A stretch of DNA of 64,000 nucleotides from Actinomadura sp. NAK00032 (GTDB taxonomy: Bacteria > Actinomycetota > Actinomycetes > Streptosporangiales > Streptosporangiaceae), in contig NZ_CP054932.1 of NCBI RefSeq assembly GCF_013364275.1, forward strand, positions 5,828,001 to 5,892,000, in the 5' to 3' direction. The first letter of the stretch is position 1. The number at the start of each line of letters is the position of its first letter. Under the pieces are notes generated by a model. The model worked only from the letters and a program-made list of their open reading frames with translations, was not told the DNA's origin and made no database searches. Below are positions 1-8,304 of this stretch, piece after piece. Both the position numbers and the translations under genes were made by a program.

Positions 1-27
1 CGGTTCATGACGCACCCCCCCAAGAAC

Positions 28-69
28 TTGACATCGTGTCCACTTGCTAACATAGACACGGTGACAAGT
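28..69 (+). promoter_or_regulatory. Promoter and probable operator of the TetR gene
   Basis: A perfect TTGACA -35 hexamer lies at 28-33; with a 17-nt spacer the -10 would be CATAGA (51-56), a weak match. Two nested inverted repeats cover it: GTGTC (36-40) with GACAC (55-59), and ACTTG (42-46) with CAAGT (65-69). Such dyads over a promoter are typical of TetR autoregulation. That the downstream TetR protein binds here is inference from position only. Confidence 0.5.
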
Positions 70-113
70 TCGCGGCAAGTGCCGGCGCCGCGGCATCGGG
101 ATGAGCGGAGACC

Positions 114-749
114 ATGGCGAAGACGATCGAGGGGCCGCGGAACGCGCGCAGCCGGCGGACCCGCGAGGCCGCGCTGGCGGCGACCCGGGAGATCCTGGAG
201 CGGGACGGCTTCGAGGCGCTCACGATGGCGGCGGTCGCCGAGCGCGCCGGGGTGTCGCGGCAGGGCCTCTACCTGCACTTCTCCTCACGCGGCGACCTCG
301 TGACCGCGCTGTTCGGCTACATGGCCGAGCAGGAGGGCCTGCACGCCTCGCTCGCGCCGGTGCGGGAGGCGCCCGACGCGGTCTGCGCGCTGCGCGCCTG
401 GGCCCGCCACCTGGCCTCCTACCACCCGCGCCTGATCGCCGTGGACCGCGCGATCGACCGCGTCCGGCACACCGACCCCGACGCCGCGCGGCACCGGGCG
501 ACCGTCGACGAGAAGCAGCTCGGCACCTGCCGCCGCCTCGCCGAGCGTCTCGCCGCCGAGGGCCGCCTCGCCCCGCACTGGACGCCCGGGACGGCCGCCG
601 ACATGCTCTGGGGCCTCATCGCCACGGACGTCTTCGAGCGGCTGCTCACCGGGCGCGAATGGACGCGCGAGGCCCTCGCGGACCACCTCGCCGCGATGTA
701 CGAGGCGACGTTCGTGAGCGGGCCCGGCGGCCCCGCCGCCGGCGGCTAG
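114..749 (+). CDS. TetR/AcrR family transcriptional regulator
   Basis: A 211-residue one-component repressor. The N-terminal DNA-binding domain spans about residues 14-62, with the family helix-turn-helix AVAERAGVSRQGLYLHF at 40-56; the rest is a helical ligand-binding domain whose sequence does not reveal the ligand. The ATG at 114 follows GGAG (107-110) closely. A promoter with nested dyads lies just upstream, so autoregulation is likely. The stop codon shares CTAG with the stop of the convergent aldo/keto reductase, which is the only obvious neighbour it might control besides itself. The family call is secure; the target is unknown. Confidence 0.9.
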   Translation: MAKTIEGPRNARSRRTREAALAATREILERDGFEALTMAAVAERAGVSRQGLYLHFSSRGDLVTALFGYMAEQEGLHASLAPVREAPDAVCALRAWARHLASYHPRLIAVDRAIDRVRHTDPDAARHRATVDEKQLGTCRRLAERLAAEGRLAPHWTPGTAADMLWGLIATDVFERLLTGREWTREALADHLAAMYEATFVSGPGGPAAGG

Positions 750-1576
750 GCCGACTCGAAGGTCGCCGGGTCGGGGCCGACGCGGATGCCCTTGTCCAGC
801 TCCCCGATCGCGCGCAGGTCGTCCGGGGTCAGCTCGAACCCGAACACGTCGATGTTCTCGGCGATCCGGGACGGCGTGACCGACTTCGGGATGACGATAT
901 TGCCGATGTCCAGGTGCCAGCGCAGGACGACCTGCGCCGGGGTGCGCCCGTGGGCCTCGGCGATGCGGGCGAGCGCCGGGTCGTCCAGCAGGCCGTGGCC
1001 CTGCCCGAGCGGCGCCCACGCCTCGGTGCGGATGCCGTGGTCGCGGTGGAACGCGCGCAGCCCGTCCTGCTGGAAGTACGGGTGCAGCTCGATCTGGTTG
1101 ACCGCCGGGACGACGTCGGCCTCGCCGATGATCCGCCGCAGCGTCTCCACGGTGAAGTTGGACACCCCGATCGAGCGGACCCGCCCGTCCGCCTTGAGCT
1201 TCTCCAGCGCCCGCCAGGTCTCCAGGTAGAGGCCGCGGCCGGGCATGGGCCAGTGGATCAGGTAGAGGTCCAGCCGGTCCAGGCCGAGCCGGGACAGGCT
1301 CGCCTCGCAGGCGCGCAGGGCGTTGTCGTGGCCCTGCTCGCTGTTCCACAGCTTGGTCGTGACGAACAGCTCGTCGCGGGGCAGGCCCGAGGCGCGCAGC
1401 GCGCGCCCGACGCCCTCCTCGTTCTGGTAGGCGCTCGCCGTGTCGATGCTGCGGTAGCCGTTCTCCAGCGCGGTCGCGACCGCGCGCTCGGCTTCGTCGT
1501 CGCCGACCTGGAACACCCCGAAGCCGAGCCGCGGCATCGCGGCCCCGTCGATGAGGTCGACCTTCGGTACCGTCAC
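746..1576 (-). CDS. Aldo/keto reductase (AKR superfamily, 2,5-diketo-D-gluconate reductase-like)
   Basis: NADPH-dependent carbonyl reductase of the (beta/alpha)8 AKR fold, 276 residues. The full catalytic tetrad is visible: Asp45 and Tyr50 in SIDTASAY, Lys75 in VTTKLW and His108 in YLIHWP. I chose the GTG at 1576 because it follows a purine-rich AGGGAGGGGGA at a normal distance, and the protein then begins MTVPKVDLIDG, the usual AKR N-terminus; an in-frame extension to 1648 exists but would add about 24 atypical residues. It lies 68 bp downstream of the marR gene on the same strand and is probably co-transcribed with it. The physiological substrate cannot be read from sequence; a small aldehyde or ketone stress metabolite is the usual role of MarR-linked members. 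Confidence 0.88.
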   Translation of the reverse strand: MTVPKVDLIDGAAMPRLGFGVFQVGDDEAERAVATALENGYRSIDTASAYQNEEGVGRALRASGLPRDELFVTTKLWNSEQGHDNALRACEASLSRLGLDRLDLYLIHWPMPGRGLYLETWRALEKLKADGRVRSIGVSNFTVETLRRIIGEADVVPAVNQIELHPYFQQDGLRAFHRDHGIRTEAWAPLGQGHGLLDDPALARIAEAHGRTPAQVVLRWHLDIGNIVIPKSVTPSRIAENIDVFGFELTPDDLRAIGELDKGIRVGPDPATFESA

Positions 1577-1644
1577 GGTGACCGTCCCCCTCCCTGTTGG
1601 TGCGCTGCCGAGCCGATCCTGCCCGCGAGACCGGCCCCCGAACA

Positions 1645-2118
1645 TCACCCCCCGCCCTGCTCCCGCCAGGCGCTCTGGTCGCGGGCGATCCGCTGGAAGG
1701 CGTCCTTGAAGGCGGTGAACGCCGCGTCGCCGAGGGTGCGCCGGTGCCGGTCCTCGATGTCGGCGAGGATGGCGCGGGCCTTGGCGATCTCGTCGAGGCC
1801 GTGCTCGGTGGGGACGATCCGCTTCGCGCGCCGGTCGGCCGGGTCGGGTTCGCGGCGGACGTAGCCGAGCGCGGCCAGCTCGTCCACGATCGTGCCGACG
1901 ATCTGCTTGTGCTGGCCCGACCGGGCCGACAGCTCGGTGGCGCGCATGCCCTCGGCGTCGAGGAAGGCGAGCACGGTGCCGTGCCGGGGCCGGACGTCCG
2001 GGTGCCCCTGCTCGGCGAGCCGCTGGAACAGCTCGTCCTGGAGGACGCGCATCAGCCGTCCCGCGAGCATGCCCAGGTCGGGCACCCGGCGCCCGGTGTT
2101 CTCCTCAATTTTAGTCAC
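1645..2118 (-). CDS. MarR family transcriptional regulator
   Basis: A 157-residue winged-helix regulator. The recognition region lies at roughly 60-85 (ATELSARSGQHKQIVGTI) and the wing follows with REPDPADRRAKRI, the DxRxxx signature of MarR proteins. The GTG start at 2118 lacks a convincing ribosome-binding site and sits inside the dyad described for 2112-2130, so the mRNA may be leaderless, which is common in actinomycetes. It precedes the aldo/keto reductase on the same strand and most likely represses that two-gene unit. The inducer is unknown. Confidence 0.88.
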   Translation of the reverse strand: MTKIEENTGRRVPDLGMLAGRLMRVLQDELFQRLAEQGHPDVRPRHGTVLAFLDAEGMRATELSARSGQHKQIVGTIVDELAALGYVRREPDPADRRAKRIVPTEHGLDEIAKARAILADIEDRHRRTLGDAAFTAFKDAFQRIARDQSAWREQGGG

Positions 2119-2130
2119 TATGTCTGACTA
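2112..2130 (-). promoter_or_regulatory. MarR operator overlapping the marR start codon
   Basis: TAGTCA (2112-2117) and TGACTA (2125-2130) form a perfect 6-bp inverted repeat with a 7-bp spacer, a spacing typical of MarR dimer sites. It overlaps the GTG initiation codon at 2116-2118, in an unusually AT-rich stretch for this genome. On the minus strand GATAGT inside it could be a -10 element placing the transcript start at or near the GTG. Binding by the adjacent MarR protein is inference. Confidence 0.6.
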
Positions 2131-2172
2131 TCAATTTTCATGACCGCGAGCAAGTCGGTGGCCCCGGCCCGG

Positions 2173-5130
2173 TCAGCGGGCGCGGACCACCGCCTCCCCG
2201 TAGGGGACGAGGCGGACCGGGCCGATCAGCCCGTACCGCTGGCGGGACGCGCCGCCGTACACGCCGGGGTCGGCGACGCGGAGCCGGTTGTTCAGCGTCG
2301 TGGCGACCTCCACCTCGATCGTGTTGGCGCCGCGCCGCAGGTGGGGGCCGACGTCCACGGCCGGGACGAGCACGGAGACCGGCGGGAGGCGGCGGCCGTT
2401 GACCGTCACCCGGCAGGTGTCGAAGACCTCGCCGAGGTCCAGCACCGCGCCGCTCCCGCCGCTCCAGGTCACCGTGGCGGTGTAGGTGCCGATGCCGGAG
2501 ACGTCCGCGAGTTCGGGGATGTCCGGCCACGGCTTCAGCGCGTCCAGCGCCAGGTCGTGGTGCTTCACCCCGTCCGGGGTCGTGTCCTCGACCCGCAGCC
2601 GCCAGGAGGTGAGGGCCACCGGCGCGGGGACGGCGCCGATCGCCGTCCTGACCGTGCGGCCCCCGGGCAGGGTCGTGGCGTAGGTGCCGGCGGCGGTCGC
2701 GCGGGCGACCAGGCGCTGCCCGTCGACCCGCAGCTCCGCCTCGGACGCCGTGGCGGACGGGGCGTGCCCGCCGCGCGCCAGCATGATCACGGTGGCCTCG
2801 GACGGCTGGAGCGCCACCCGGAGCGTGACGGCGTCGCCGTCCTCGCGGTACACGGCGATCCGCTCGGTCTCGCCCGTCCACAGGTCGAGCCGGTACGGGA
2901 CGGCCTTGGGGTCGGAGCGGGTCAGGGTGATCTCGTGGTCGATCGCGGCCACCGGCGGCTTCACCGTCTCGGCGTGCTTGCCGTTGCACAGGTAGAAGTA
3001 GTCGGTGTGGCCGTCCCAGCGGTGGGCGGTGAGGAGCGTGGACGCCTGCGCGTAACTGACGGTGGGACGCAGTCCGAGGTCGTCCAGAGCGGCGGGGACG
3101 TCCGCCTCCTCGGTGACGTTGCGGACGCGCGGCTGGGCGAGCAGCTCCTTGACGACGGCGCGCAGCCGCTCGTTCTCCCCGTCCCGCGCCAGGCCGGGGA
3201 CGGTCGGCGCCGACCAGTCGCCGAGGAACACCAGTGGAAGGCCGGCCTTCGTCAGCTTCAGCATGGTGCGGGCGGTGCCGAGCGGCAGCGTGCACTCCTT
3301 GCCGGAGAACCGGTCGCCCTCGACGAACAGCACCTTGTAGGCGGGGCCGTCGGGGGCGAGCCGCCCGCCGGACACGGTCGCGGACGGGAGGTCGAGCAGC
3401 GGCGCGCTGACGAGCTGGTGCGTCCAGCCCAGCGGGACGCCGTCCTTGGTGAACCATCCGGCCCCGATGCCGGTCTTGGTGTAGCCCTTCTGCCGGAACA
3501 CCGCGACGTCGATGCGGCTCTTGCCTGCCTGCATCGTCTGGTGGATGCGCGACATGTACCCGGAGATGTCGGGGACGTGCCGCCAGGTCGGCTGGCGCGG
3601 CCCCCACGACTCGGAGAATCCGACGCCTCCGTTGTAGGGGGTGAACCCGGCGAACCCCGGCCAGGCCGCACCCGGCGCGGTCGCGTAGGAGAAGCCGTGC
3701 AGGACGGTCTGGTTCAGCCCGGCCGCGTAGGCGCCGCCCATGGTGCGCAGGAGCTTGTCCCAGGTGGTGTTGTAGGCGCCGCCCTGGTAGGCCCCTGCCT
3801 CGCAGGAGAGGATCGTCCGTCCGCCCATGTCCCGGCCCCCGGCGAGAGCCCGGTAGTCGTCGAGGTTCTTGAACCCGAGCGACTCGCCTTCGGGGACGTC
3901 CAGGATCGCGGCGGTGTGGATCGCGTCCGTCTCCAGCCCGTACGGCTGTGCCCGGTACTGCAGGCCGATCGAGTGCGCCCACTTGGCGAGCGCCTCGAAG
4001 TGGTACTCGTTGAACAGGTCGGAGACCGTCAGCCAGAAGTCGTGCCGCACGTGGGACGTGGTCGCCGCGTCGTAGGCGAACATGGTGTTCTCCTTGAGGC
4101 GGACGATGACCGGCAGGTACGGCATCAGGTCGTAGCCGCGCCGCCGCCGGAACTCGGCGGGCAGGTCCGGCGTCCAGTTGAGCGCGTGCGTCTCCAGCTC
4201 GATCGAGTCCTCGAACAGCGTGCCGCCCGCCCGCTTGATCAGCTTGCGGATGTCGCGGGTGAGCAGCCGCGCCTCCCAGAACGCGGTGACGGCGCGGGTG
4301 CCGGCCCGGCTGAAGTGGTCGACGACGCAGGCGTCCGGCGCCGAGTGCGGGCCGGACTCGGGGCGCTGCCCGCTGCCGCGCCGCCAGTAGGCGAACAGGA
4401 GCCAGTCGCCGCCGGCCGGGGCCGTCCAGGTGATCCGCTCCCCCGCGGCCCGCGCGGTCAGGTCGGTGAAGGACGCCGGGTCGAGGCCGGTCTCCTTGCG
4501 GGTGGCGTTCGCCGGGTCGGTCCTGACGGCGTGGACGGCGACGAGGTGCCGCTTCGTCACGCCGTCCTCCGGCGCGGCGACCGGTTCGGGGAGCGGGCCG
4601 TCGTGGGTGCCGCCGCCCGCGACGGCGACCGTCCCGTAGGCGAGCTCCTGCACGGCGGCCTCGTCGTCCGGCGTGATCGTCGGGACGGCGGCGGGCCAGG
4701 CGGGGCCGATCGTGAGGTCCACGGTGATGCCGCGCCGGGCCGCCTGGTCGAGGGCGGCCTCGACGCCGGCGTTCCAGGCCGGGGTGCCCCAGCCGTGGCC
4801 CGCCGGGTCCAGCACGGACTTGTCGCGGATGCTGTGGTGCACGGCGACGATCTCCGCGCCGCCGAACCCGGCGGCGGCGATCTGGTCGATCTCGCGCCGG
4901 ATCTCGGCGGGGTCGACCAGCCCGTCCGGCCACCACCAGCGGAACCGCGGCCGTACCGCCGCGCCGGGCCGGGCGAACCCGGCGGCCCCCGGCCCGGCCG
5001 CCGGGCGCGGCGCGGCCTGGGCCGCCGGCGCGCCCCCGAGGACGGGGGCCGCGCCCGCCGCGACGGCGGCGGCGGTGCCGAGCTGCAGCGCGCGCCTGCG
5101 CGAGATCCCCTGTCCGTTGCGGTCGTTCAC
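2173..5130 (-). CDS. Exported glycosyl hydrolase, GH106-type alpha-L-rhamnosidase
   Basis: A 985-residue enzyme expected to remove terminal L-rhamnose from glycosides outside the cytoplasm. The N-terminus has a twin-arginine signal (SRRRALQLG at 10-18, then an Ala-rich stretch ending near PAAQAA). Residues about 60-95 carry the GH106-typical RPRFRWWWPDGLVDP block followed by a helix opening the TIM barrel. The C-terminal third (about 800-985) looks like beta-sandwich, including a galactose-binding-like region (WRLRVEDTTPDG onward). The GTG start directly follows the TAA of the upstream rhamnosidase, with GGAGGAAG as ribosome-binding site, so the genes are one operon. Length fits the family. 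Substrate specificity (rhamnogalacturonan, flavonoid or saponin rhamnosides) is not resolvable here. Confidence 0.85.
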   Translation of the reverse strand: MNDRNGQGISRRRALQLGTAAAVAAGAAPVLGGAPAAQAAPRPAAGPGAAGFARPGAAVRPRFRWWWPDGLVDPAEIRREIDQIAAAGFGGAEIVAVHHSIRDKSVLDPAGHGWGTPAWNAGVEAALDQAARRGITVDLTIGPAWPAAVPTITPDDEAAVQELAYGTVAVAGGGTHDGPLPEPVAAPEDGVTKRHLVAVHAVRTDPANATRKETGLDPASFTDLTARAAGERITWTAPAGGDWLLFAYWRRGSGQRPESGPHSAPDACVVDHFSRAGTRAVTAFWEARLLTRDIRKLIKRAGGTLFEDSIELETHALNWTPDLPAEFRRRRGYDLMPYLPVIVRLKENTMFAYDAATTSHVRHDFWLTVSDLFNEYHFEALAKWAHSIGLQYRAQPYGLETDAIHTAAILDVPEGESLGFKNLDDYRALAGGRDMGGRTILSCEAGAYQGGAYNTTWDKLLRTMGGAYAAGLNQTVLHGFSYATAPGAAWPGFAGFTPYNGGVGFSESWGPRQPTWRHVPDISGYMSRIHQTMQAGKSRIDVAVFRQKGYTKTGIGAGWFTKDGVPLGWTHQLVSAPLLDLPSATVSGGRLAPDGPAYKVLFVEGDRFSGKECTLPLGTARTMLKLTKAGLPLVFLGDWSAPTVPGLARDGENERLRAVVKELLAQPRVRNVTEEADVPAALDDLGLRPTVSYAQASTLLTAHRWDGHTDYFYLCNGKHAETVKPPVAAIDHEITLTRSDPKAVPYRLDLWTGETERIAVYREDGDAVTLRVALQPSEATVIMLARGGHAPSATASEAELRVDGQRLVARATAAGTYATTLPGGRTVRTAIGAVPAPVALTSWRLRVEDTTPDGVKHHDLALDALKPWPDIPELADVSGIGTYTATVTWSGGSGAVLDLGEVFDTCRVTVNGRRLPPVSVLVPAVDVGPHLRRGANTIEVEVATTLNNRLRVADPGVYGGASRQRYGLIGPVRLVPYGEAVVRAR

Positions 5131-8100
5131 TTACTTCCTCCTGATGAGCGTCGTGCGGCCGGAGCCGACCGGGCCGATGGTGAGGAGCCGGCCGGTGGCG
5201 TCGCGGCCCGTGGTGCGGGGGGCGCGGGCGTGGGGCCCGGTGACGTGGAAGGCGCGCGGGTCGTCGGCGCCGAGCTCGACGACGACGCGGGCGGCGGTGT
5301 TGGGCGGCACGTCCACGTCGAGCCGGTACCGCCGCTCCCGGTCGAGGGCGACGGAGACGGGGCCGCGGATCGTGGGGACGCGCCCGGAGATCCGGGCCAG
5401 GCCGCCGGGCCGGGGCCGGACCTCGATCTCGGCGGCGCCCGGCGCGGTGACCCGGACGCCGAGGACGTGGCGCGGGATGGCGTTGGCCGGCGCCGAGCCC
5501 CAGGCGTGCGAGAACGTCATGTTCGGCTTCAGCGACGGGTCCCACGCCTCGGCGACGATCGTGGCGCCGAGGTCGTCCATCATGTGCAGCCAGGAGCTGA
5601 GGCCCTTGGCGGTCATGAGGCCGATCGCCGCGTCGGCCCGGCCGGTGGCGAACAGTGCGTCCAGCAGGAACTGGGCGCCGTAGACGCTGACCTTCATGCC
5701 GCCGTCCGCCAGGGTCTTGCCCAAGGCGCGGACGACGGGGTCGGGCACCGTGCCGGGTCCCGCGACGCCGAGCGCGACCGGGAACGCGGTGGCGTGCTGC
5801 GCGCTGTGGGAGGTGCCGATGCCGTCGGTGAAGCGGCCGGCGGACGCGTCGAGGAGCTTCTCGCGCATCGCGGCCGCCAGCGTGTCGGCGCGTCCCTGCC
5901 AGGTCTTCGCGTCGGCGGTCTTGCCGAGGACGGCGGCGATCTTGGCCATGGCGGCGAACGCGGCGTACTGGCACGCGTTCACGACGGTGTTGACGTCGGT
6001 GAACACGTACCCGTCCCGGTTGGAGACGGGCCAGTCGACCAGGTCGCCGAGGTCGCGGCTGGACGACCCGGGGTCCTTGTGGACGAGCCCGTCCGCGCCG
6101 AGGTACTCGGTCAGGTGCTTGCCCGCGAGGAGGCCGTAGTCGGCGGCGAGCTGCTCGGGGTCGCCGGTGTGCAGGTAGTCCTCCCAGGCCGACATGACGT
6201 TCATCAGCCGGTACTCGGTCGGCCAGGTGTGGTTGCGCGCCAGGTACGCGTCGGACGCGCGGGCCAGCGCGAACGACCGCTGCACCGCGTACTCGGACGC
6301 CTGGTTGATGAGCGCGTCGCCCTCGTAGGGCCCGCGTTCGCGCGTCGGGGTGTCGACGTAGAGGTGGCCGCGCGTCGCCTCGATCGAGTACCGGCACATC
6401 TCGTAGACGCGGTCGAGGTCGCGGCTGGAGCTGGCGAACGCGGCGTCGGAGTCGCGCCAGCCCGCCCGCCAGGCGCGTCCCGTGACGGCGCGGGTGAGGT
6501 CGAGGTCGTCGTCGCAGACGAGCTGCGCGTAGCGGAATCCGCGGTAGCCCCAGTGCTCGATGGTCTGGCGGCCGTCGCGGAGGGTCCAGGTCTCCTTGTA
6601 GGTGACGCCGGCGCGGAGCGCGTACCGGACGGTCCCGTCCTCGTTCAGCTCCTCGCCGAGCCTGACCTCGACCGTCTGCCCGGCCCTGCCGCGCACCGAC
6701 AGCCGCAGGCCGCCCGCGATCTCCCGGCCGAGGTCGACCAGCCAGGTGCCGGGCGCGGTCCTGCGCACGGACGCGGGCCGGACGTCGTGCAGCCCGGCCG
6801 GTTCGACCAGGGCGGGCTCCAGGCCGGCGATGGCGGGTTTGACCAGCGCCGACTCCCAGCCGGAGTCGTCGAAGCCGGGGCTCGTCCAGCCGGCGGGCTC
6901 GTGCCGCATGTCCCAGTACTCCTGGCGGCCGATGTAGTAGCCGGTGCCGATCGTCCCGGCGTCGGGCAGCAGCCCCGCCTGGCGGCGCGCCTTCCAGCCG
7001 CCGCCGCTGCCGTGCACCGACGTCGTCCCGTCGGCGTAGGTGACGACGAGCTGCGCCAGGAACCGCTTGTCCTGGGTGGTGAACGCGAGCGCGGCGAGGG
7101 CGTTGCGCCGTCCCGGCCGCAGCGCGCGTGTCACGTCGAACGAGTGGTACCGCGGCGCGCCCGCGCCGCCGGGCATGGACGCGAAGCCCGCCACCTCGCC
7201 GTTCACCCACACCTTCGCCGGGTACTGGCGGATCGGCGTGGGCGACTGGGCGGCGACGTGCAGGACGGCGGCGGCGATCCGCTCGGCGTGCGGGGTGAAC
7301 TCGGTGCGCAGCAGCGCCCAGTCGTCGTCGGGCGAGCCCGCCGACGACAGTGTCGACTGGCCCTTGGCGAGGGTCAGCGCGCCGTCCGCGACCGTCCCGG
7401 CGCCGAAGGTGCCCCGGCCATCGGTGAAGTCCTCGTCGATGATCGCCCTGCCGCCGGGGGCGGTGAAGGCGACGCGGTCCCACACGTTCGCCTCGGTGGA
7501 GCCGTTGCGCATCCCGACCGTGCCCGTCCGGTACGTGGCGTCGGTGGTGGTGTCGACCTCGGCGCCGTCGATGGACGTCCGGAACGTGGACCCGGTCATC
7601 TCGACCGTCACCTCGTACCAGCGGCCCGTCTCGACGGGGACCGCGAGCCGCTTCTCCTCCAGCACCCGGTAGGAGCCGTTGACGCACACGTGCTTCTTCA
7701 GCACGCCGGGCGTCCCGGCGCGCAGCTGCCACAGGTAGTTCGCGCTCGTCCCGGACGCCCGGAACCACAGGCTCGCGGCGACGGAGGTGATCTGCACCCG
7801 GGCGGTGAGGACGCCGTCGCCGGGCGCCTGCGCGGCCGGTGCCCAGACCGGGTCGGCCGCCCACTCCTCCACGCCCGTGGCCAGCAGCGCGGGCTCGGAC
7901 CAGCGGGATGCCCTGGGGCCGTCGAACGTCCGGACGCGCCACCAGTACGCGGTCCGCGGCGCCAGGGCCGGGCCGCCGTAGGGCACGGCGACCGACTCGG
8001 CGGACGCGACCCGTCCGCTGTCCCAGTGGCGCGGCCCCTGCTCCAGCCGGGCCGGGGTGGTGGCGAACTGCACCTGGTAGTACGTCTGCTTCGTGCCGGG

Positions 8101-8304
8101 GCCGAGGTCGGCGACCTGCCAGCTCAGCCGGGGCTTCGCCGCGCCGACGCCGAGCCCGTCCGGCAGCAGCGACGCCAGCAGCCCGGAAGGGGTGCGCGCC
8201 GCGCGCGGCGCCGCCGAGGCCGTGCCGCCCCCGCCGAGGACGACCGCGCCCGCCGCGCCGGCCGCCGACGCCCCGAGGAAGTGCCGCCTGCTCATCCCGC
8301 TCAT
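5131..8304 (-). CDS. Exported alpha-L-rhamnosidase (GH78) with inserted LamG-like domain
   Basis: A 1057-residue GH78 enzyme hydrolysing alpha-L-rhamnosides. A Tat signal (SRRHFLG at 5-11) is followed by an N-terminal fibronectin-like domain (LSWQ...YYQVQFATT), then a beta-rich insert at about 155-265 resembling a LamG/concanavalin-like domain, the rhamnosidase N domains, the (alpha/alpha)6 barrel and a C-terminal beta domain. The barrel contains DTPTRERGPYEGDALINQA, corresponding to the GH78 general-acid loop, and ATIVAEAWDPS followed by FSHAWGSAP, the general-base region. ATG 8304 overlaps the TGA of the preceding rhamnosidase (ATGA), indicating translational coupling; a second ATG three codons later is possible. 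Enzyme class is well supported, natural glycoside is not known. Confidence 0.9.
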   Translation of the reverse strand: MSGMSRRHFLGASAAGAAGAVVLGGGGTASAAPRAARTPSGLLASLLPDGLGVGAAKPRLSWQVADLGPGTKQTYYQVQFATTPARLEQGPRHWDSGRVASAESVAVPYGGPALAPRTAYWWRVRTFDGPRASRWSEPALLATGVEEWAADPVWAPAAQAPGDGVLTARVQITSVAASLWFRASGTSANYLWQLRAGTPGVLKKHVCVNGSYRVLEEKRLAVPVETGRWYEVTVEMTGSTFRTSIDGAEVDTTTDATYRTGTVGMRNGSTEANVWDRVAFTAPGGRAIIDEDFTDGRGTFGAGTVADGALTLAKGQSTLSSAGSPDDDWALLRTEFTPHAERIAAAVLHVAAQSPTPIRQYPAKVWVNGEVAGFASMPGGAGAPRYHSFDVTRALRPGRRNALAALAFTTQDKRFLAQLVVTYADGTTSVHGSGGGWKARRQAGLLPDAGTIGTGYYIGRQEYWDMRHEPAGWTSPGFDDSGWESALVKPAIAGLEPALVEPAGLHDVRPASVRRTAPGTWLVDLGREIAGGLRLSVRGRAGQTVEVRLGEELNEDGTVRYALRAGVTYKETWTLRDGRQTIEHWGYRGFRYAQLVCDDDLDLTRAVTGRAWRAGWRDSDAAFASSSRDLDRVYEMCRYSIEATRGHLYVDTPTRERGPYEGDALINQASEYAVQRSFALARASDAYLARNHTWPTEYRLMNVMSAWEDYLHTGDPEQLAADYGLLAGKHLTEYLGADGLVHKDPGSSSRDLGDLVDWPVSNRDGYVFTDVNTVVNACQYAAFAAMAKIAAVLGKTADAKTWQGRADTLAAAMREKLLDASAGRFTDGIGTSHSAQHATAFPVALGVAGPGTVPDPVVRALGKTLADGGMKVSVYGAQFLLDALFATGRADAAIGLMTAKGLSSWLHMMDDLGATIVAEAWDPSLKPNMTFSHAWGSAPANAIPRHVLGVRVTAPGAAEIEVRPRPGGLARISGRVPTIRGPVSVALDRERRYRLDVDVPPNTAARVVVELGADDPRAFHVTGPHARAPRTTGRDATGRLLTIGPVGSGRTTLIRRK

